Shown in pieces: positions 8,510 through 16,089 of a stretch of 18,521 nucleotides of DNA. Location: NCBI GenBank assembly GCA_947625455.1, contig CANQOJ010000022.1:1-18521 (forward strand), in the 5' to 3' direction. The stretch comes from an uncultured Clostridia bacterium. Its GTDB lineage: Bacteria > Bacillota > Clostridia > Oscillospirales > Ruminococcaceae. Positions within the stretch are counted from its first letter, which is position 1. Every line of letters begins with the position of its first letter. The notes below the pieces were generated by a model that was given only the letters and a program-made list of their open reading frames with translations, did not search any database and was not told the DNA's origin. The translations under genes and the position numbers were made by a program.

Positions 8510-9414
8510 AAACAAAATTTTATTTAGCGGCATTTTTATGCGCGGCGGTATTGATTTCGGGCTGTACTGAAAAGTCAGACCATTCGGTTCAAAACTATTC
8601 GAGCAGTACTCAGAGCAGTTTTTCGTCAAGCTCGGAAAGCTCGGAAAGTTCATCGAGCACATTAAGTTCTTCAAGTTCATCAAGCACGGCAAGTTCGTCT
8701 GTCGTGACAACATCATCGCGCTCATCTCAGTCATCGTCAAGTTCTTCCGCGCCGAAGAAAAAGGTGTATTCGAGAATAGCCGTGCTAATCAACGGAGATA
8801 CGTCCACCAGCACCAACGAATGGATTTTTATGACACAGCTTTCCGATAAAGGCTTTGTAGACGGATATTTTGATGATAATATGTCGCTGAACGACTGTGA
8901 TATTTATGTTTATGCGTCAGATTCTCCCGACAAGGTCGGCGAGGTTGTGCAGAAAAAGCACATTGACAAAGATGCATTCAGAGCGTTTGAATATTATTTA
9001 AACATTTCACCGTGGGAAACAACGAAATATGTAAGGATACAGGTTGTCGGAGATGATTTTAAAAGCGAATATTCAAACTATTATGAAATTCCTCCTAAGA
9101 AACAGTCAACGGTCAAGAAAGGAACCCGCTATACTCACACATTTAATGTGCCGAGCAATGTTGAGATAATTCCCGACTATTCTGACGCTGAGGAGGCAAT
9201 AGAGCGCGGAGAAACTCCCGACGCTTTTTACATTCAGGTAAGGTACACCTGCCCCGGCTGTGACAGACTGTCCATACGCAATATAATCTGGGGACTGCCT
9301 TATACACATGACGGACAGCTCCCGTTCAACCACAAGTGCGGACTTTCAAGCTGCCCGTATTACAAGAGGGAAGTACATTTCTACATAAAATCTCATGCGA
9401 CAAAGGCTTCGTAG
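8506..9414 (+). CDS. Serine-rich lipoprotein with a C-terminal four-cysteine cluster
   Basis: This 302-residue protein has a lipoprotein signal: a short charged start, a hydrophobic core and the lipobox ISGC with C20 as the lipidation site. Residues ~23-82 are an extreme serine-rich linker, probably a spacer that crosses the cell wall. Residues ~87-302 form a globular extracellular domain of unknown family. It ends with C249-P-x-C252 and C278-x4-C283, a spacing that suggests a zinc site or two disulfides. GGAGG (8495-8499) serves the ATG, which overlaps the previous stop by four bases. The fold might be a binding or sensing domain, but I recognise no family. Confidence 0.85.
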   Translation: MKTKFYLAAFLCAAVLISGCTEKSDHSVQNYSSSTQSSFSSSSESSESSSSTLSSSSSSSTASSSVVTTSSRSSQSSSSSSAPKKKVYSRIAVLINGDTSTSTNEWIFMTQLSDKGFVDGYFDDNMSLNDCDIYVYASDSPDKVGEVVQKKHIDKDAFRAFEYYLNISPWETTKYVRIQVVGDDFKSEYSNYYEIPPKKQSTVKKGTRYTHTFNVPSNVEIIPDYSDAEEAIERGETPDAFYIQVRYTCPGCDRLSIRNIIWGLPYTHDGQLPFNHKCGLSSCPYYKREVHFYIKSHATKAS

Positions 9415-9463
9415 TGCTTTTATGTCGATTTTCAACAAAATTTGTATGTGCTTTTTAGATATA

Positions 9464-9499
9464 TTAAGTATAGCTTTTTGAAACAGAAAATGTTAAAAT
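9464..9499 (+). promoter_or_regulatory. Promoter and candidate operator of the dynamin operon
   Basis: An extended -10 (TG at 9491-9492, then TAAAAT 9494-9499) precedes the first GTPase gene. The -35 position (near 9471-9476, TAGCTT) is a poor match. TTAAGTATAG at 9464-9473 overlaps the upstream edge of that -35 region. The same 10 bases occur at 14932-14941 in front of the xre gene. A weak -35 covered by a shared word suggests control by the neighbouring regulator. Confidence 0.5.
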
Positions 9500-9533
9500 G
9501 GATTTGTGAGTAAATTTTACGAAAGGAAAAATT

Positions 9534-11216
9534 ATGGCAATTAATAATAATTTCAACGGAACAGAACTTGTTAAAACAGCGGACAAGCTATGCAGGCTTA
9601 AGGTTATCGGCAATGATGAAAGTTTAAAGCTGAAATCGGCGGTTGAGGACTATATTTTCGAGGCAGGCAGGGAAAAGCATAAATCGCCGAGAATAGTGTG
9701 CGCGGGAATTTACAATTCGGGCAAAAGCACGCTTTTGAACGCGCTTACGGGCGGAAATAACTTTGAAGTAGGCGATATTCCCACAACATCGGCTGTTGAA
9801 GAGGTTGAACTTAACGGATATACCTACGTTGACACGCCCGGTCTCAACGCAAACAATATGGATAACGAAACGGCACAGCGCGCATTTAAGGACGCGGACG
9901 TGATTGTTTTTGTATCAAATATCATGAGCGGAGGATTGAAGTCTGATGAGGCGGAGTATCTGAAGAAGCTTGTTGATATTCTCGGCGGCACTGACAATTT
10001 AAAGTCGCAGACGATATTTGTTATGTCAAATAAAGACCAGGTATCGGAAGATGAGGCGGAGAAAATCGCCGCTGAACATTCCCGCAATATTGAAAAGACC
10101 GTGGGGTATAAGCCTGAGGAAATTTTCATCTATGACGCGGTGACCTATGAAACAGGCGTTAAAGAAGTAAGCGACGTGCTGATAAACCACAGCGGAATAA
10201 ATGAACTCAAAAAGCTGATAACAGAAAAGGCAAATACAGTTTTCGGCAATATGGAGAAAATCCGCGAAAACAGAATTGCCGCCAAAAAGTCTGCTTTAGA
10301 GGGAGTTATAAGAAAAATTCTTAGCGCTGTCGATGAAAAAGTAAACAGGCTTGAAAACAGTTCTAAAGCCAAAGCAATTGATAAGGGCGCCGCAGAAAGC
10401 GCTATTGAAGAATGCAGGAAGATTGTTAATAATGCTAAATATTTTTTGCGTGATAAGGATATTATGATAGAACAATATGCCGTAAGCTTTTACGATTTGG
10501 GTGTAAGCATGACTACGCTTTATGTAAGCGAAGAAAAAAGTGAATGGTCTGCTAAAAGGCATATAAAAGAAAAACTTCAGCCCGCATACGAACGCCGCGA
10601 ACGGGCTTTGAGTAAAAGGTTTGACAGTTTCTATGAGTACATTGACGAAATGTTTAATGACGGAACATTTGCAGTCAGCTTAAAAAATACATTTAACCAC
10701 GCCCTTGTTCAATGTAATGACGCCTTGAAAAAATGCGGTATTTATATATCTTCGGAACATTTAAAATCCGATAACATTAACGTTCCTGTAAAGGTATTTG
10801 ATAGGGGATATTTAAGAGGAGAGTTTGAAGATGATGTTATCCGATATGATGGATATTATTCGCTTGATCAATATGTTTCCATGTATGCAGATATAAATGA
10901 TATGGAGTATACGGATTTGACTTTTTTTGGAAGAGAAGTTACCAAAACAGAATATTCGTGCAACGGTTATGAGGCAGCGGATGAAATGATAAAAGATATG
11001 AACGAAACTTTGATGTCCAACATTAAAAGTATATTAAAGGAAATATTTTTGCCTTATGCAAATTGTTATGATGAATTAAAATCCGAGCTTGACCGCCGTC
11101 TTGAGCTGATGATAAAAGAGGCTCGTTCCATAGTTAAACAGCACAGCACGGATTCAAATTCCGACCTTAAGGTTTTAAAGGACATGCAGGCGTGTCTTAA
11201 AAAATATTTGCAGTAA
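9534..11216 (+). CDS. Dynamin-like GTPase, first of three
   Basis: This 560-residue protein has an N-terminal GTPase domain of the bacterial dynamin-like type. G1 is GIYNSGKS (58-65), G2 the PTT at 83-85, and G3 DTPG (100-103). The G4 position reads NKDQ (166-169), where NKxD is usual, so guanine recognition may be altered. The rest is long and helical, as expected for dynamin stalk and bundle-signalling regions. There is no clear transmembrane segment. AAAGGA serves the ATG. It is the first gene of a tight three-gene operon, 11 bp before the next. G1 and G3 closely resemble those of the third gene, so the two are probably paralogues. Dynamin-like proteins bind and remodel membranes, and ETEC LeoA/B/C is the closest known three-protein arrangement. 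The defence role is inference. Confidence 0.85.
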   Translation: MAINNNFNGTELVKTADKLCRLKVIGNDESLKLKSAVEDYIFEAGREKHKSPRIVCAGIYNSGKSTLLNALTGGNNFEVGDIPTTSAVEEVELNGYTYVDTPGLNANNMDNETAQRAFKDADVIVFVSNIMSGGLKSDEAEYLKKLVDILGGTDNLKSQTIFVMSNKDQVSEDEAEKIAAEHSRNIEKTVGYKPEEIFIYDAVTYETGVKEVSDVLINHSGINELKKLITEKANTVFGNMEKIRENRIAAKKSALEGVIRKILSAVDEKVNRLENSSKAKAIDKGAAESAIEECRKIVNNAKYFLRDKDIMIEQYAVSFYDLGVSMTTLYVSEEKSEWSAKRHIKEKLQPAYERRERALSKRFDSFYEYIDEMFNDGTFAVSLKNTFNHALVQCNDALKKCGIYISSEHLKSDNINVPVKVFDRGYLRGEFEDDVIRYDGYYSLDQYVSMYADINDMEYTDLTFFGREVTKTEYSCNGYEAADEMIKDMNETLMSNIKSILKEIFLPYANCYDELKSELDRRLELMIKEARSIVKQHSTDSNSDLKVLKDMQACLKKYLQ

Positions 11217-11227
11217 CGGAGGTAAAA

Positions 11228-12940
11228 ATGAGCATTGCAACAACATTAAGCGGTTTTTATTCTTCCACAGAACAAGCCGCGAAACTTCTTCGGGACTATC
11301 AGAAAAGCATTGACGGCAAGCAGGAGAAAATAACCGCCTGCATATCATCTCTGAAAGCCGAGGACGAAAGTATGTTCAGCGGCAGCAGCGAGATAGACAA
11401 ACTTTGCAAAAATCAGGCAAGCCGTTTCAACAAGTCGATTTACGCATGGCAGAGCGCTGTTAAAAAATATGTTGACGGCAAAGAGTTTGTAAACAAGTTT
11501 GAAAAGAGCCTTTTGCTTATCGTTTTTGCTGACGTGAAAGCGGGAAAAAGTTCGCTTGGAAATTTCGTTTCGGGATATTCATATAAAGACACTCCGTACG
11601 GCAGATTTTACACCAAGCCAAAGCACTATTCATATGACTGCGCGGACAAATCACAGCCGAGCGGAGTTGAAACCGAAATCCCCGAGGGCTTTGAAGTTGC
11701 GGTTATTCAGGCAACGTCAACTATTCAGTATTTTACCTTGCTTGACGGGCTGACGTGGGTAGACACTCCGGGAATACATTCTCTTTCGGCAGAGTATGAG
11801 GAACTTGCTAAGGATTATATCAAGTACGCCGACCTTATACTGTTTCTTACTCCGTCAACCGCGCCGTGGAAACAAGACGAGGCTGAAGAAGTTGAAAAAC
11901 TGCTGAACAGCGGAAAACCGCTGCTTGTGGCAATTACTAAATCGGATTCTACAACGCGCGAGGTAGTAAACGGAGATATAGTCGAAGTCAGAAAAGCCAA
12001 GAACCAGGCTGACAGAGAGGCGCAGGAAAACCGAATAAAGACCGAAATCTCAAAAATCGGGCAAAGCGATGTTGTAAATCAAACCGAGTATATATCCATT
12101 TCAACCCGCCTTGCAAATCTTGCTGTTGAGCAGAATAACGAGGAACTGTTTGAGCAGAGCAATTTCCCGAAATTTTTCGAGCAGATAGGCAGAATTATAT
12201 CCGAAAAGGCTGTTGAACTTAAAATGCGCCGTCCGAAAGATGAACTTAATTCGGTTATAAACGAGCTTGTAGGCGGAAACGAAAATTTTGCGGGAATTGA
12301 CGCCATTTCCGAAAATCTCAGAGCGGTTAAAGCAGACATTGCCGAGAGCGAGAAAAAGATAACTCAGCTTAAAGCCGTAATTATTGATAATGTCAGGAAC
12401 AAGATAAACAATGAAGTTTACTCTATGCTTTGCGCTCAGAAGAGCAAAGGCTTTGACAACAGCGAAATTTCCCAAAAGGTAAGCGGGATAATAAACGAGT
12501 ATCTCAGCAAAGAGATTGCAAGTACTGTCGGAGATGAATTAGGAAGTCTTGATGTAAAGCTTTCGGAGACCGATATTCTTATTGACGCAAAATTTGAAAA
12601 GAAAGTCAAGACAATCGAATATTCGGTATATGACACAGGCTATCACACAAGAGAACCGCGCGGGCTTTTGGAGAGAATCCGGGCATTTTTCTTTGACGAA
12701 GAATTTAAGGAATTTTCCACCGTAATACAGAATAAAACCAAGGATATTGAAATCGGCGATAACTTTAACGAATATGCCGACAATATATGGCATTCGGCGC
12801 TTTCTGTTATACAAAGCCGAACAGATGATGAATTAAAGCGTATCAGCGCCGAATATTATTCCAAGATTTCAAATGCGGTAGGCTCAATGGAAAGCAGATT
12901 AAACGCAGTACGCCAGGAACTTGAAGAGTTAAAATATTAA
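11228..12940 (+). CDS. Dynamin-like GTPase, second of three, divergent type
   Basis: This 570-residue protein has a helical N-terminal extension of about 90 residues before the GTPase domain. The P-loop reads ADVKAGKSS (101-109), with alanine in place of the usual first glycine. G3 is DTPG (179-182) and G4 is a canonical TKSD (237-240). The ~330 residues after the G domain are helical. A segment near residues 475-490 (LLERIRAFFF) could be amphipathic and touch membrane. It differs clearly from the flanking GTPases, whose G domains begin much nearer the N-terminus of a short leader and share the GIYN P-loop. GGAGGT (11218-11223) serves the ATG. Spacing is 11 bp before and 12 bp after, so it is co-transcribed. 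A hetero-oligomer with its neighbours is the likely form. Confidence 0.85.
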   Translation: MSIATTLSGFYSSTEQAAKLLRDYQKSIDGKQEKITACISSLKAEDESMFSGSSEIDKLCKNQASRFNKSIYAWQSAVKKYVDGKEFVNKFEKSLLLIVFADVKAGKSSLGNFVSGYSYKDTPYGRFYTKPKHYSYDCADKSQPSGVETEIPEGFEVAVIQATSTIQYFTLLDGLTWVDTPGIHSLSAEYEELAKDYIKYADLILFLTPSTAPWKQDEAEEVEKLLNSGKPLLVAITKSDSTTREVVNGDIVEVRKAKNQADREAQENRIKTEISKIGQSDVVNQTEYISISTRLANLAVEQNNEELFEQSNFPKFFEQIGRIISEKAVELKMRRPKDELNSVINELVGGNENFAGIDAISENLRAVKADIAESEKKITQLKAVIIDNVRNKINNEVYSMLCAQKSKGFDNSEISQKVSGIINEYLSKEIASTVGDELGSLDVKLSETDILIDAKFEKKVKTIEYSVYDTGYHTREPRGLLERIRAFFFDEEFKEFSTVIQNKTKDIEIGDNFNEYADNIWHSALSVIQSRTDDELKRISAEYYSKISNAVGSMESRLNAVRQELEELKY

Positions 12941-12952
12941 AGGAGAATTACA

Positions 12953-14587
12953 ATGAAAACGCTTATTGACTATAAAAATCAGGCGCAGCAGCTTTGCAGC
13001 CGCAGTGTGCAGATCGTTGAAAAAGCAGGCTTTTCGGAAGACTCCGAAAAACTTAAGGCATTTACCGATGAAGTATTGTCCAAGACTTCGCCTCAGCTTG
13101 CTTTTTACGGAATTTACAATGCAGGCAAAAGCTCGATAATAAACGCAGTTTTCAACGAGGACATAGCGGCTGTCGGCGATATACCCACAACAAGCGAAAT
13201 TCAGGAGATAAACTGGAATAACTTTAAGATTGTTGACACTCCCGGAATAAATGCTGTCAACGAACATTCCATGATTACCGAAAAGGAAATTAAAAAGAGC
13301 GATGTTGTTTTGTTTGTTGTGGCTGACCAGAATATAGAGGAGCGCAGTTTCTATGACGCTCTTGTGAGAGTGCTTAAATCAAGCGCGCAGGTGCTTATCG
13401 TGCTTAATCAAAAGGACGCAAGCTATTCTCTTAACAATTCGGAGGAAATAATTACATTAAAAAACCGCATTGTTGAACTTATAAGAACAGCTTGCAAAAA
13501 GGCAAATTTGGACACGGAAATTCTGTACAACAAAAACTTTCACGGAATAATTTCCGTAAACGCAAATTCCGCAAGAGTATCTCAGAAGGCAAGCGGGGAA
13601 ACGGCGGAGAAATTATACCGCGAAAGCAATTTTGAAGAACTTATAACCAAAATGCAGAGTGTTCTTGACAGTTCAAACGGAGTCAGAATTTTGTGCCCTG
13701 CCGTAGACAAGACGCTGGAAACTCTTGAAATATGCGCTCAAAAACTGAGAGAAACTGTAGGTTCTGAAATTGAAAAAAATTACTACAACACCAAGGACGC
13801 TGTTTTAAGACGTAAGGAAAATCTTTTTGAAACAATTGTGAGCAAAGGCAAAATGCGTATATCTGCGCTGAAGGACAGACTGTACAATTCGGCTCAGAAC
13901 GGAATTGACGAAAGTGAGATTACTAATCTGTATAACGAGCTCAACGCAATTATCCGCGACAGTATAAGCAGTGAAAATGTTGCTCTGAGCTCACAGTATG
14001 ATTTGTATGCTGTTAAACTTAACAGCAAAAATCTTAGCAGAGATAATTTTAAAATAGAAGTACCTGAATTAAAATCAAGTGCAGATATGCCCGTGGGAAA
14101 TGAACTCGATGATTTTTTAAAAATGATTTCAAGTCTGGGAAATATTACTATGCCCGAAATTTCTGTTTCTTCTGTTGTCGCGCCTCCCCCGCTGAATAAT
14201 CCGAAGATAATTATACCTGTAATCCGTGCAATAGCCGGTCTTATAATGGGGAAGAAACAGAGAGAAGAAGAGGAGCGCCGCCGCAGAGAGGATCTTATAA
14301 AAGAAACAAACCGCCACAATCAGGAAATTGAGGATAAGTTAAATGCGGCAATTGCTCAGATAATGGAGATAAACAAGCTGATAAATTCCGAGTTATACAA
14401 GCTTGAAAACTCTTTTGTCAGCAGTGCACGCAATTGTGTTGACGAGGCGTTTGCTTCCCTTATAAAGAAAGTTGAAGATGAATTTGACACAGAACAGCAG
14501 AAGTCGAAAGAGACCGAAGAACTCCTTGATGAAATATCATCTGTTATCAGCGAATTGACGCAGTTCAAGACAATGATTTCGGCATAA
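12953..14587 (+). CDS. Dynamin-like GTPase, third of three, with a hydrophobic paddle-like segment
   Basis: This 544-residue protein has G1 GIYNAGKS (53-60), G2 PTT (78-80), G3 DTPG (95-98) and a G4-like NQKD (152-155) in which the usual lysine is replaced. A helical region follows. At residues ~410-433 there is a proline-rich stretch and a hydrophobic segment (PKIIIPVIRAIAGLIMG). It runs straight into a strongly charged coiled coil (KKQREEEERRRRED, 434-447). This is where membrane-inserting paddles sit in bacterial dynamins such as BDLP, so it is probably the membrane-contact subunit. AAGGAG (12940-12945) overlaps the previous stop region. Its own stop is 4 bp from the convergent xre gene, with no terminator visible between them. 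It is paralogous in the G domain to the first GTPase. Confidence 0.85.
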   Translation: MKTLIDYKNQAQQLCSRSVQIVEKAGFSEDSEKLKAFTDEVLSKTSPQLAFYGIYNAGKSSIINAVFNEDIAAVGDIPTTSEIQEINWNNFKIVDTPGINAVNEHSMITEKEIKKSDVVLFVVADQNIEERSFYDALVRVLKSSAQVLIVLNQKDASYSLNNSEEIITLKNRIVELIRTACKKANLDTEILYNKNFHGIISVNANSARVSQKASGETAEKLYRESNFEELITKMQSVLDSSNGVRILCPAVDKTLETLEICAQKLRETVGSEIEKNYYNTKDAVLRRKENLFETIVSKGKMRISALKDRLYNSAQNGIDESEITNLYNELNAIIRDSISSENVALSSQYDLYAVKLNSKNLSRDNFKIEVPELKSSADMPVGNELDDFLKMISSLGNITMPEISVSSVVAPPPLNNPKIIIPVIRAIAGLIMGKKQREEEERRRREDLIKETNRHNQEIEDKLNAAIAQIMEINKLINSELYKLENSFVSSARNCVDEAFASLIKKVEDEFDTEQQKSKETEELLDEISSVISELTQFKTMISA

Positions 14588-14591
14588 ACCC

Positions 14592-14903
14592 TTATTTTAA
14601 ATGCGGGAGCAGTTGAATAAATACTTTTTCTGCGCGCAAACGCCGTTCATCGCTCAATTCATCGAGCATACGATATAATTCGCCGAGACTGCTGCGCTGA
14701 TTTCCAAAGATAATATAATCCAGCGAAAGTTCAAGTACCTGCGAGAGGTTTATCAGCGTTTCAATCGACATTGATTTCATTCCGCGCTCTATCTCGTAAA
14801 TATAGTGAGTTGTAACATTTACCATTTCCGCAAGCTGTTCCTGAGTAATTCCCAAATGCTTGCGTTCCGCTTTAATTCTGTTACCGATGGCATTCAGATC
14901 CAT
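14592..14903 (-). CDS. XRE-family HTH regulator
   Basis: This 103-residue protein has a Cro/C1-type helix-turn-helix over residues ~8-63 (IGNRIKAERKHLGITQEQLA; IYEIERG; LINLSQVLELSLDYI). A helical tail (LDELSDERRLRAEKVFIQLL) probably dimerises. GGAGGT (minus strand, 14916-14911) precedes the ATG. It is convergent with the dynamin operon and only 4 bp from its end. Its promoter carries two TATAGTAT repeats, and a 10-bp word from this region recurs at the dynamin promoter. It is therefore a candidate autorepressor and regulator of the dynamin operon. Binding itself is inferred. Confidence 0.9.
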   Translation of the reverse strand: MDLNAIGNRIKAERKHLGITQEQLAEMVNVTTHYIYEIERGMKSMSIETLINLSQVLELSLDYIIFGNQRSSLGELYRMLDELSDERRLRAEKVFIQLLPHLK

Positions 14904-14931
14904 AATTTAAACCTCCAAATACATTTTGTCG

Positions 14932-14969
14932 TTAAGTATAGTATATATTTTTCAGCTATAGTATTTGAA
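14932..14969 (-). promoter_or_regulatory. xre promoter with direct-repeat operator
   Basis: On the minus strand TTCAAA (14969-14964) and TATACT (14945-14940) are 18 bp apart. On the plus strand TATAGTAT occurs at 14937-14944 and 14957-14964, exactly 20 bp apart (about two helical turns). The two copies overlap the -10 and the inner edge of the -35. TTAAGTATAG (14932-14941) matches the dynamin promoter word. The layout fits autorepression. Confidence 0.5.
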
Positions 14970-15002
14970 GTAGCCAACAGCAATATTTTATATAATTTAC
15001 AG

Positions 15003-15120
15003 ATATAGCAAGCAAAAATCCAACCACATGAATCTTTGAGTTTATTTCCGGACTTTCTCTGAAATACAAAAGAGCCTGTAAACTGCTTTTCTGGCAATCA
15101 GCAGGCTCTTATTTGTTTTG
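15003..15120 (+). ncRNA. Possible small RNA ending at an orphan terminator
   Basis: No gene is visible from 14904 to 15206 apart from regulatory sites. TTGAAG (14965-14970) and TATATA (14989-14994), 18 bp apart, could start a ~110-nt plus-strand transcript that ends at the intrinsic terminator at 15070-15120. The promoter is only moderate, and the -35 overlaps that of xre on the other strand. An open frame on the minus strand here (14894-15097) has no ribosome site and I do not accept it. A decayed gene end is the main alternative. Confidence 0.25.
15070..15120 (+). terminator. Orphan intrinsic terminator
   Basis: AAGAGCCTG (15070-15078) pairs perfectly with CAGGCTCTT (15102-15110). ATTTGTTTTG follows on the plus strand and TTTTGTATTT on the minus strand. 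No recognised gene ends here in either direction, so it belongs either to a small RNA or to a gene now lost. Confidence 0.65.
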
Positions 15121-15160
15121 ATAAAACCGGCTGCAGGATCAAAATTTGTTGATATTTTTC

Positions 15161-15189
15161 TTGACAGTATGTAAAATAAGTGGTATAAT
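15161..15189 (+). promoter_or_regulatory. Perfect-consensus promoter of the rpn gene
   Basis: TTGACA (15161-15166) and TATAAT (15184-15189) are 17 bp apart, an exact consensus. Transcription should start near 15196, leaving a leader of only ~11-20 nt before the start codon. No second promoter or terminator separates the gene from the repeated ORF behind it. Confidence 0.85.
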
Positions 15190-15206
15190 ATAATTAGGGA
15201 AAGGGC

Positions 15207-16082
15207 GTGATTTCAGTGGCTGACATAGCGGTAAACCGTGAATATCGTGACAGGCTTTTCAAATTTATATTTGGCAATCCGCAAAACAAGGAATGGACGT
15301 TAAGTTTATACAATGCCGTGAACGGCTCGCATTATACGGACGTTAGCGCGATAAAGTTGAACACCATAGAAAATGCCGTGTATATGAGCATGAAAAATGA
15401 TGTATCGTTCTTAGTTGACAATACGATGAATTTCTATGAACAGCAGTCGACGTTCAATCCAAACATGCCGATGCGTTTCTTGATTTACGCAGGAATGATA
15501 TACAGCAAATTTGTCGAAGAGAGCAGGCTCTATCACAGATATAGTTCTGTACAACAAAAGGCACCAACGCCGAAATGCGTGTGCTTTTACAACGGGACTG
15601 ACGACAAAGATGACCAAATTGTGCTAAGCCTTACTGATTCATTTGATGGAGAGTCGGATATTGAAGTTAAAGTCAAGATGATAAACATCAATTTTGGGCA
15701 TAATAAGGCGTTGTTAGATGCCTGTAAGCCCTTGAAAGAATATGCGTGGTTTGTAGACAAAGTCCGTTCTAATCAGCAGAATATGGGAACTTTGGAAGAA
15801 GCGGTAGATGAAGCATTAGAGGAGCTGCCTGATGATTCGCTCATCAAGCCGTTTCTCGTGGCAAATAAAGCGGAGGTGAAGCGTATGTGCATTACCGAGT
15901 ATGACGAGTTGAGAACCTTTGCGGAGCAGAGGGAAGAGGGAAGAATAGAGGGAAAGGCTGAAGGCATACTTGAGACACTGATTGGTCTTGTTAAGGACGG
16001 TATTTTGACCATAGTTGATGCAGCGAAAAGAGCTAATATGACCGTTGCTGAATTTGAAGAGAAAACAGGTTTGAAAGCTTAA
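15207..16082 (+). CDS. Rpn-family PD-(D/E)XK nuclease / putative transposase
   Basis: This 291-residue protein belongs to the recombination-promoting nuclease (Rpn, YhgA-like) family. The N-terminal nuclease domain reads NREYRDRLFKFIFG (10-23), with D65 in NDVSFLV and E78-Q-Q80 before STFNPNMPMR, matching the D...E-x-Q active site. Residues ~195-291 form the linker and C-terminal domain: EEALDEAL-like helices, an EGRIEGKAEG hinge and a final DAAKRANMTVAEFEE helix pair. Two GTG starts are possible, 15207 and 15216. AGGGAAAGGG lies upstream of both and I keep the first. Known E. coli Rpn proteins cleave DNA and act in recombination and phage defence, and their toxicity is held down by a small protein made from the 3' part of the same gene. 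The same arrangement is visible here. Confidence 0.85.
   Translation: MISVADIAVNREYRDRLFKFIFGNPQNKEWTLSLYNAVNGSHYTDVSAIKLNTIENAVYMSMKNDVSFLVDNTMNFYEQQSTFNPNMPMRFLIYAGMIYSKFVEESRLYHRYSSVQQKAPTPKCVCFYNGTDDKDDQIVLSLTDSFDGESDIEVKVKMININFGHNKALLDACKPLKEYAWFVDKVRSNQQNMGTLEEAVDEALEELPDDSLIKPFLVANKAEVKRMCITEYDELRTFAEQREEGRIEGKAEGILETLIGLVKDGILTIVDAAKRANMTVAEFEEKTGLKA
15834..16082 (+). repeat. Tandem direct repeat, copy 1 (3' end of rpn)
   Basis: This 249-bp segment is repeated at 16090-16326 with a 7-bp spacer. Copy 1 is the last 82 codons and stop of the rpn gene. The copies share long identical runs at both ends and differ mainly in the glycine-glutamate hinge, where copy 1 is 12 bp longer. Outside the hinge the differences I can see are synonymous. 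Confidence 0.95.
15885..16082 (+). CDS. Candidate intragenic small Rpn protein (RpnS-like)
   Basis: An ATG at codon 227 of rpn is preceded by GGAGGTG with a spacing of about 7 nt, an ideal ribosome site inside a coding region. Translation from it would give a 65-residue protein starting MCITEYDELRTFAEQ. It comprises the hinge and the C-terminal helical domain without the nuclease. In the E. coli Rpn family, small proteins made from the same position inside the long gene bind the full-length protein and block its toxicity. The ribosome site could be an accident of the Ala-Glu-Val-Lys codons, but the same bases are kept in the second copy. Expression is inferred. Confidence 0.5.
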   Translation: MCITEYDELRTFAEQREEGRIEGKAEGILETLIGLVKDGILTIVDAAKRANMTVAEFEEKTGLKA

Positions 16083-16089
16083 AGCCTTT

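Noticed and set aside
8600..8752. Short repeats of TCAAGTTCATC type as a DNA repeat array
   Set aside because: They are explained by serine codons in the lipoprotein linker. The units are irregular and not spaced as an array.
14894..15097. 67-codon minus-strand frame upstream of xre
   Set aside because: It overlaps the xre start, promoter and an intrinsic terminator, and has no ribosome site or recognisable motif.
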